A stretch of 5,259 nucleotides of DNA from the NCBI GenBank assembly GCA_965151315.1, contig CBCTZG010000124.1, positions 1-5,259 on the forward strand. Direction: 5' to 3'. The first letter of the stretch is position 1; the number at the start of each line of letters is the position of its first letter. The notes under the pieces are model-generated. The model ran no database searches, had not been told where the DNA came from, and saw only the letters and a list, made by a program, of their open reading frames with translations. Origin of the DNA: Avimonoglobus sp965151315 (GTDB lineage: Bacteria; Bacillota; Clostridia; UBA1381). Below, in pieces: positions 5,145 through 5,259 of the stretch. Both the position numbers and the translations under genes were made by a program.

Positions 5145-5173
5145 ATTATATGACGTAAAGATCCATTTGTCAA
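5145..5173 (-). promoter_or_regulatory. Consensus sigma-A promoter of the metal ATPase
   Basis: On the minus strand TTGACA (5173-5168), a 17-bp spacer and TATAAT (5150-5145) match consensus at every position. The start should be near 5138, inside the operator. A promoter this strong makes sense only if a repressor holds it off. Confidence 0.85.
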
Positions 5174-5259
5174 CTGTTTTTGCGGAAAAAATAATAAATA
5201 TCCCCCCGTATAATGCATTTGTCAAGAAAAAGTAGACACCCAAAAACACCATAATATCA

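Overview
The window looks like low-GC Clostridia-type Firmicutes DNA: A+T-rich flanks, strong AGGAG-type ribosome binding sites, sigma-A promoters with extended -10 boxes, many intrinsic terminators, and a secreted protein with a 'copper amine oxidase N-terminal' (stalk) domain. I cannot name a species. The metal ATPase gene on the right is visibly richer in G+C than the rest, so the window is a mosaic or carries a transferred accessory gene.

Left part (1-1999): a promoter pair (31-85) fires into a roughly 210-nt leader. The first 157 nt fold on paper into a long branched rod closed by a 20-bp stem (91-110 with 228-247). An intrinsic terminator (270-302) follows. The 3' edge of the closing stem and the bases after it (240-259) can also pair with the terminator (277-295), which would destroy the terminator. 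That is the layout of a riboswitch or attenuator, and I do not recognise it as a known class. Beyond it lie a tiny CxxC peptide ORF (387-467) and, overlapping it by ATGA, a 511-aa exported protein (464-1999) with propeller-like repeats and a C-terminal stalk domain.

Middle (2000-3168): about 1.17 kb without a convincing protein gene but full of inverted repeats. It holds a 162-bp compound palindrome (2065-2226) ending in T7, a clean terminator (2331-2369), three more stem-loops (2401-2484), and a self-contained transcription unit with extended -10 promoter (2523-2551) and terminator (2768-2807), which is a small-RNA or tiny-ORF candidate. After these come a frame-broken ORF remnant and the ATPase terminator (3049-3084).

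Right part (3169-5259): a 643-aa PIB-2-type heavy-metal P-type ATPase (CadA/ZntA-like) on the minus strand, with a His/Cys-rich N-terminus in place of the usual HMA domain. Its promoter (TTGACA-N17-TATAAT) is overlapped just downstream by an ArsR/SmtB-type palindrome, so it is probably derepressed by Zn, Cd or Pb. No regulator gene is inside the window. The two coding blocks converge on the hairpin-rich middle and show no obvious functional link.
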